Below, piece by piece: positions 59,762 to 64,000 of a stretch of DNA of 64,000 bases. The notes below the pieces were generated by a model that was not told the origin of the DNA, searched no databases, and saw only the letters and a program-made list of their open reading frames with translations. How positions within the stretch are numbered: position 1 is the stretch's first letter; every line of letters begins with the position of its first letter. The position numbers were made by a program, and so were the translations under genes. The DNA is taken from contig NC_049996.1 in the NCBI RefSeq assembly GCF_000003815.2, positions 17,147,595 through 17,211,594 of the forward strand, given 5' to 3'. This DNA comes from Branchiostoma floridae. Lineage: Eukaryota > Chordata > Leptocardii > Amphioxiformes > Branchiostomatidae.

Positions 59762-60540
59762 ACAAGACATCCCGACTATGCAAATGAGCGAGCTGGCGTC
59801 CCTACGCAAGGTCAGGTGACGGGTAGAAGTCTGCGTATCACGTGATCGTGCGTAGGACGTCAGAGTCATGACAAATCAAGAATACGACATAGTAGATATA
59901 GAAGAACATAGTAGATAGAGTAGAGATAGTTTACGATAAGAGATTTATAAGATAAAGATATATTTTTATATGGACCAAGACAAAATTATGTTCGACGAAA
60001 CGAAGGCAGCATTGAATGCTTGCACCTAAGAATCGCAAATGAAGATGTTCTCGATCTTACTTCTTCGTCTTCTTGCAGCATTAAGACAATTGCTGAGAAA
60101 CAATGCTATGTGTCTAACAATTAAGTAACGATACTGAGAACGGTAATGAAGATTGAGACGCCCCCTGGCGCTGCAGCCGCCGGTACTGCAGCTGTAAGTT
60201 TGCGGGAGGGATGCGGGTAGCCGCTAGGGGGTTGTGTTCTGTAACTTTGTAAAGAAGCCTCACAGAAACGTTCAAGACAAACAGCTTTCTTGACCTTGGT
60301 CAAGGTCAGCTGTATTGATAAGAAGCTTGTCCTGAGCTGTCGAATCCCGATTGATGAGCGACTCGGACAATTATCATTGTGTCCATGGGCGATTATAATT
60401 GCGCCCTACCTTTTTACCAGACTCGGAAAATCCCGAACGTGGACGGGAAAACCCGACACCGTTCGGGAACTACCGAACTTGTCCGAACTGCATTTTTACC
60501 TGACGTTCAACTCCTGTCATCCACCTGACCACGTCGCGCC
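59762..60540 (+). other. Probable 3' untranslated region of the titin gene
   Basis: No domain or convincing open frame follows the stop. The stretch contains an octamer ATGCAAAT (59778) and an E-box CACGTG (59839), neither clearly functional. No near poly(A) signal is seen before 61333, so the 3' end is uncertain. Confidence 0.5.
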
Positions 60541-60548
60541 TCTCGCTG

Positions 60549-61160
60549 ATTGGTCGAAACTTGGCGGGAAATTTGAAAATGCAAAAACAAGCCCCTCAAC
60601 TTAAAACGCATTTCTCAAACTTCCCAACCTGCCCCTCATTTCAAGTAAGATCTTGTTGCCAGGCAACGATCACGCGAGAGAGCTGCGACGGCGAGATGAC
60701 AGGACCCGCATGCGCAAAGGGGGTTTCTGTTCGGCTTCTGCATTTTCTGCCATTTCAATATTAGACTAGAAACGTGTGATTGAGTTTGAATTAAGGTAGT
60801 CTGCATTCTGGCCACGGAACAGTAGTGTCAGGTGAGCGACTGGTGACTGGTCGAGGCACTCAGATCAAGCCTGTATCCACAGAAACCCGAAAATCGGAAG
60901 AGTTTTGTACCATGGCGTCTCGTACGTGACTAGCGTCAGTAACAACTCAGTTGCCGCCTGGAGAGTATGATGGGATTTTAGAGCAACCCACCCAGGCTGG
61001 TAACGTGTACGCATGCGCTTTACCGTCGCCACGTAAGGCGCCCTACTGGAGTTTTGAATCACTGCGAAAGGAAAAATCAGCCAATCAGTGCTGGTGTGCA
61101 TGGAAGGAAGGGTCCGTGGTAAATCACGTGACCGGAATATCTGTGCTAATTGGTTGGGGC
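60549..61160. promoter_or_regulatory. Cluster of promoter-type motifs (NF-Y, E2F, RFX, NRF1, USF, ETS)
   Basis: Inverted CCAAT ATTGG (60549) lies next to the E2F-like TTGGCGGGAAA (60561). An X-box-like palindrome GTTGCCAGGCAAC is at 60655. NRF1-like GCATGCGC occurs at 60708 and about 61010. CCAATCAG is at 61081, TCACGTGACC with an overlapping ACCGGAA at 61124-61137, and ATTGG near 61149. Such mixtures mark CpG-type housekeeping promoters. Direction and target gene are unknown. Confidence 0.4.
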
Positions 61161-61332
61161 GTCCGGAGTGGAGACCTTACTATCGAGGCATGTGTAATTG
61201 AAGACAACGACGCCATGTTACTGGTGCCTGAGTTTCCTGGCCGAATGTGGTATGTACTTAAGGAACATTGTAAGGTAGAAACCCCCTTTTTAGATCCGCT
61301 ATCGCATTTCAATGTATTCGCTTAGCAACTAG

Positions 61333-61338
61333 AATAAA
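61333..61338 (+). terminator. Candidate poly(A) signal AATAAA
   Basis: AATAAA followed about 22 bp later by a T/GT-rich stretch (TTTTTGTGGTGTTTTG), the usual arrangement for cleavage. If used by titin the 3' UTR is about 1.6 kb. Confidence 0.4.
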
Positions 61339-61339
61339 G

Positions 61340-62345
61340 CAGATGAAAAATCCATTTTTGTGGTGTTTTGTCGGGTCCTTTCTGCGTGAAGTTTGTTGGT
61401 GAAGTGAATGGTGAAAGGTATGTGTGTGTTAAGGCTAGTTCTTAGCTAAATATGCCAAACCTCGGAGTCAAAACGGCAGCCCACACGAAATTCGAACAAC
61501 ACTACCATGGTACACAACTCTTCATCTGTCACCCTTGACCCATGACCTCATGTGTTCTGACCTCTGCATGGCACTAACAGACCTCACTACGCATGTGCAG
61601 ATATTGCCTCTATCATCATATGTGCTTCACAAAAGCCGGTGTTACGTCTACGCATGCCCAGAACTTCATAGATTTCATCCGCCATTTACCCATCATGCCT
61701 CTGTGCCAGTAGACCATCGGCGTCTCGATCACGTGACCTAGTCACACACCTGACTCGACTGTGATTGGCTGGCTGCATGCTGCCGCCTAACGTAACGTTA
61801 CGTCATGCTGAAGCTCCCATCGCACCTCACGTCTGTGGTTCCTAACAGACTCGGCAGAAAATTGAAGACAAAAAAAAACACGACTCTCAGAAAGCCACAC
61901 TTCACACACATATGCTACTCACAGTCAACACGACTGCACAACAACAGTCTACTAACAATTAAACACAAAACACATATACTGGTGTGCCTTCGCTTTACCT
62001 AGCCATGCCATACAGGGGAAATACTGACGAGACACATGGTCAGGTTCAGTGAAAAACTCCATCATCGCCACTACAGAGAAACAGTGTCAAACGCCTGCCA
62101 TTAAGTCCAACTTACGTACCCTTCAGTAAAGTTGTGTGAAACCTCATTACATTATGCAGAGGAAATCTGAAGGAAACGTGTGAATGAGTGAATGATTGTG
62201 TTGTGTATGAATGTGCGGGTGAACCACTGCAGTGAAAACGAAACGTATCTACGTACATGCACATATCCTTCAGGAATACCCAAATAGAAACGTGGCGGCT
62301 ACAATAATATACAGTACACGAAAACGTACATAGCCATTAATGCAG
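61340..62345. other. Flanking sequence without a recognised gene
   Basis: No supported exon. It contains another CCAAT-type site (GATTGGCTGG near 61763) and an E-box (CACGTGACC near 61730), loosely extending the motif cluster upstream. Confidence 0.5.
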
Positions 62346-62346
62346 T

Positions 62347-62391
62347 GCAAAAATGCCCCCGACACGGAGGCGTCGTCAAAAAGGCAGGGTG
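62347..62391 (+). repeat. Short dispersed repeat, copy 1
   Basis: Shares AAAAATGCC, CGGAGGCGTCG/TGAGGTGTCG and CAAAAAGGCAGGGTG with 62983-63028, about 640 bp away in the same orientation. Confidence 0.75.
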
Positions 62392-62573
62392 GCGGCTTCA
62401 GCATGACGAGGCCACTAACCAGGGTTCGAGTGCTTGTATTAAATATAAAGTTGATGTTTCTGGTCAGAAAAACGAAAATTCCATAACGCTGTCACAAGAG
62501 CTAAGAATCGAACCTTGGTATTACAAGAAAAGTTCGCCATTCACCACACAACTCGCAAAGTAAGTGGTCAAAA

Positions 62574-62888
62574 TTGAATTATTTCAACCAAAAAGAACGT
62601 CACGAGGTCCTAACTACAAGCCACTCGCACGAACCCTGCGTTGAGAGCATCCCGTTAAAACGCAAAAGTAACACCCCGCCAACATTAGGTCCCAGAACGC
62701 TCAGCGTCAAGACAGAATCTGTGGACATCACTGGGGAGGGCAGCGAGGCAATGGACAAGGTGCAGCGCCGACAGCTGAGGACAGGGGGCGCTAGTCATCC
62801 CATCCACGCCCTCTTCAAACGGTACAGGTCAAAGGTTGAGAAGTGGGACACCGGCTGTATCGTCTTCAACATCGCGGTTCCAAATAAG
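62574..62888 (+). CDS. Candidate exon of an unidentified gene
   Basis: Open frame ending KVEKWDTGCIVF, then NIAVPNK at a donor gtaacg. The 3' two thirds are GC-rich with coding-like composition (EAMDKVQRRQLRTGG, HPIHALFKRYRSK). It could start at ATG 62574 or at an acceptor (cattag, 62688). No domain recognised. It sits between two copies of a short repeat and could belong to a mobile element or to the neighbouring gene. Confidence 0.3.
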
Positions 62889-62982
62889 GTAACGTTTGTG
62901 CAGTAACGTTGCGCTGTTTGCATTTCTTAGGAAAAGTTTACTTCTTGCTCTTTGTTTGTGCAGTATCATAGGGATACATACT

Positions 62983-63028
62983 GTGAAAAATGCCTCCGTC
63001 ACTGAGGTGTCGCCAAAAAGGCAGGGTG
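62983..63028 (+). repeat. Short dispersed repeat, copy 2
   Basis: Second copy of the 45-bp sequence at 62347, with five to eight differences. Confidence 0.75.
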
Positions 63029-63029
63029 T

Positions 63030-63880
63030 TTGATTGCTCATTTATTTCTTTATTGATTTCAAAGACATTTGGCACTATGACAAGCCCAAATGTGTGTCTC
63101 ACAAAAGTTGCCTTTCAGGTATTTTCATAGACATCAGGTATAGTATGATCAAGCACACATGTTGGGTGTTTTTGTAGTGTTTTGTTTTTAGGCAGGCCCT
63201 TTTGTGAGAGTAGGTTTTCGCGACCACACATATGCATGAGGCGACGCGCGGTACGACCTGATTAAACCCAGTTACGTCGCATCAGAGATGCAAATATGGT
63301 ACCATATTTTGCAGCTGTGTTTTCAGTACATGTCTCCCTGGGCTGCATAAGATGTCTGTGTTGTAGAACACGAAGGAATGGCGTCAATTTATAGCGTCCT
63401 GAGCTTTGGATATTATTCTTGGACGTGCTCAAAGGATATGTTATCACAGGACCTGTACATTGCTTATGTTTGGACTCCTCTCCTCACGGGCATGTAAGTG
63501 TTAAACCCAGATAAACAGTATTTCTGCGGGTTGTCACTCCTTTTATGTTATAGTCTCTGTCTTATTTTTAGATTGAGACACAGGATGATCAGAAATGGCT
63601 TAGGTGTTTCTGGGATTGGAAATTAGTGTCTCTTTATCATGGATTGTTCACGTTCACGATATGATGAGAAACGTACAAAGCTGTTCATATTTTCTTTCGC
63701 TTGTTTAAAAGAGTTCATTACATTCCATCATATGGACAAAATTATCTACATTCTAGGATGAGCTAACCCTTACTGTGTACAGGTCGATAAATATGTAAGG
63801 GAATGTTTGGACCTTAGAATAAGTGTAAAACTGAAATGTTGATTTACATACATGTTGCATACGTTTGCTCATTTGTAAGA
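63030..63880. other. Flanking sequence, nothing recognised
   Basis: AT-rich, no open frame of note on either strand and no motif cluster. Confidence 0.5.
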
Positions 63881-63881
63881 G

Positions 63882-63883
<2 letters not shown>

Positions 63884-63927
<44 letters not shown>

Positions 63928-64000
63928 TTTGTGCCTGTGTGTGTGTCTGTGTCTACGTGTGTGTGTGTGTGTCTGTGTGTATGTGTGTGTGTGCGTGTGT
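63884..64000 (+). repeat. (GT)n microsatellite
   Basis: Near-perfect GT run with a few interruptions, reaching the right edge. Confidence 0.95.

Noticed and set aside
60290-60604. 104-codon open frame in the 3' flank
   Set aside because: Composition not coding-like, no recognisable motif, probably chance.
60951-61325. 124-codon open frame in the 3' flank
   Set aside because: No domain or repeat of sense, overlaps the promoter-motif cluster, and has no coding-like composition.

Overview
The window carries the 3' part of one giant gene on the + strand, a titin (connectin) homologue. It runs from an A-band fibronectin type III (FN3) domain at the left edge, through the titin kinase, to the M-band C-terminus near 59.76 kb. 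I could join 82 coding exons into one uninterrupted reading frame of about 29,015 nt (9,671 residues plus stop). Every junction was checked by hand for phase and domain continuity. GC-rich exons sit in AT-rich, repeat-filled introns of about 0.1-0.7 kb. That structure, together with a chordate-style titin whose kinase differs clearly from the human one, suggests an invertebrate chordate, most likely a lancelet (Branchiostoma). The organism is an inference.

Layout. 1-198: intron with a 30-bp tandem repeat. 199-1431: two FN3 domains that end a preceding super-repeat. 1919-41879: six complete 11-domain super-repeats with the order Ig-F-F-F-Ig-F-F-Ig-F-F-F, a cyclic permutation of the vertebrate C-zone super-repeat. 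41880-45150: a variant 11-domain block ending Ig-Ig-FN3. 45228-46100: kinase domain and tail. 46137-59761: ten M-band Ig domains (M1-M10) with linkers, two of them rich in Pro/Ala/Glu/Lys, and an unfamiliar motif encoded by two short exons. In total I count 33 Ig and 56 FN3 domains. The first 34 kb use 57 small exons; the next 12 kb use only two exons of 5,969 and 5,729 bp.

How it works together. In vertebrates the A-band part of titin lies along the thick filament and its super-repeats match the myosin/MyBP-C spacing. The Ig-Ig-FN3-kinase segment lies at the M-band edge, and the M1-M10 tail is cross-linked by myomesin and obscurin-family proteins. The same order here implies the same role. 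The kinase lacks the usual ATP-site lysine and the catalytic aspartate, so it is probably a scaffold or mechanosensor.

Introns are unusually informative. Many contain local tandem duplications, and at least eight copy a splice site, often with adjoining exon bases. There are also two inverted-repeat (MITE-like) elements, antisense non-LTR retrotransposon remnants, one GC-AG intron and many microsatellites.

59,762-64,000: 3' flank. It has a plausible poly(A) signal, a dense cluster of promoter-type motifs (E2F, NF-Y, RFX, NRF1, USF, ETS), one unassigned candidate exon between two copies of a short repeat, and a GT microsatellite at the right edge. No tRNA, rRNA or CRISPR was seen.
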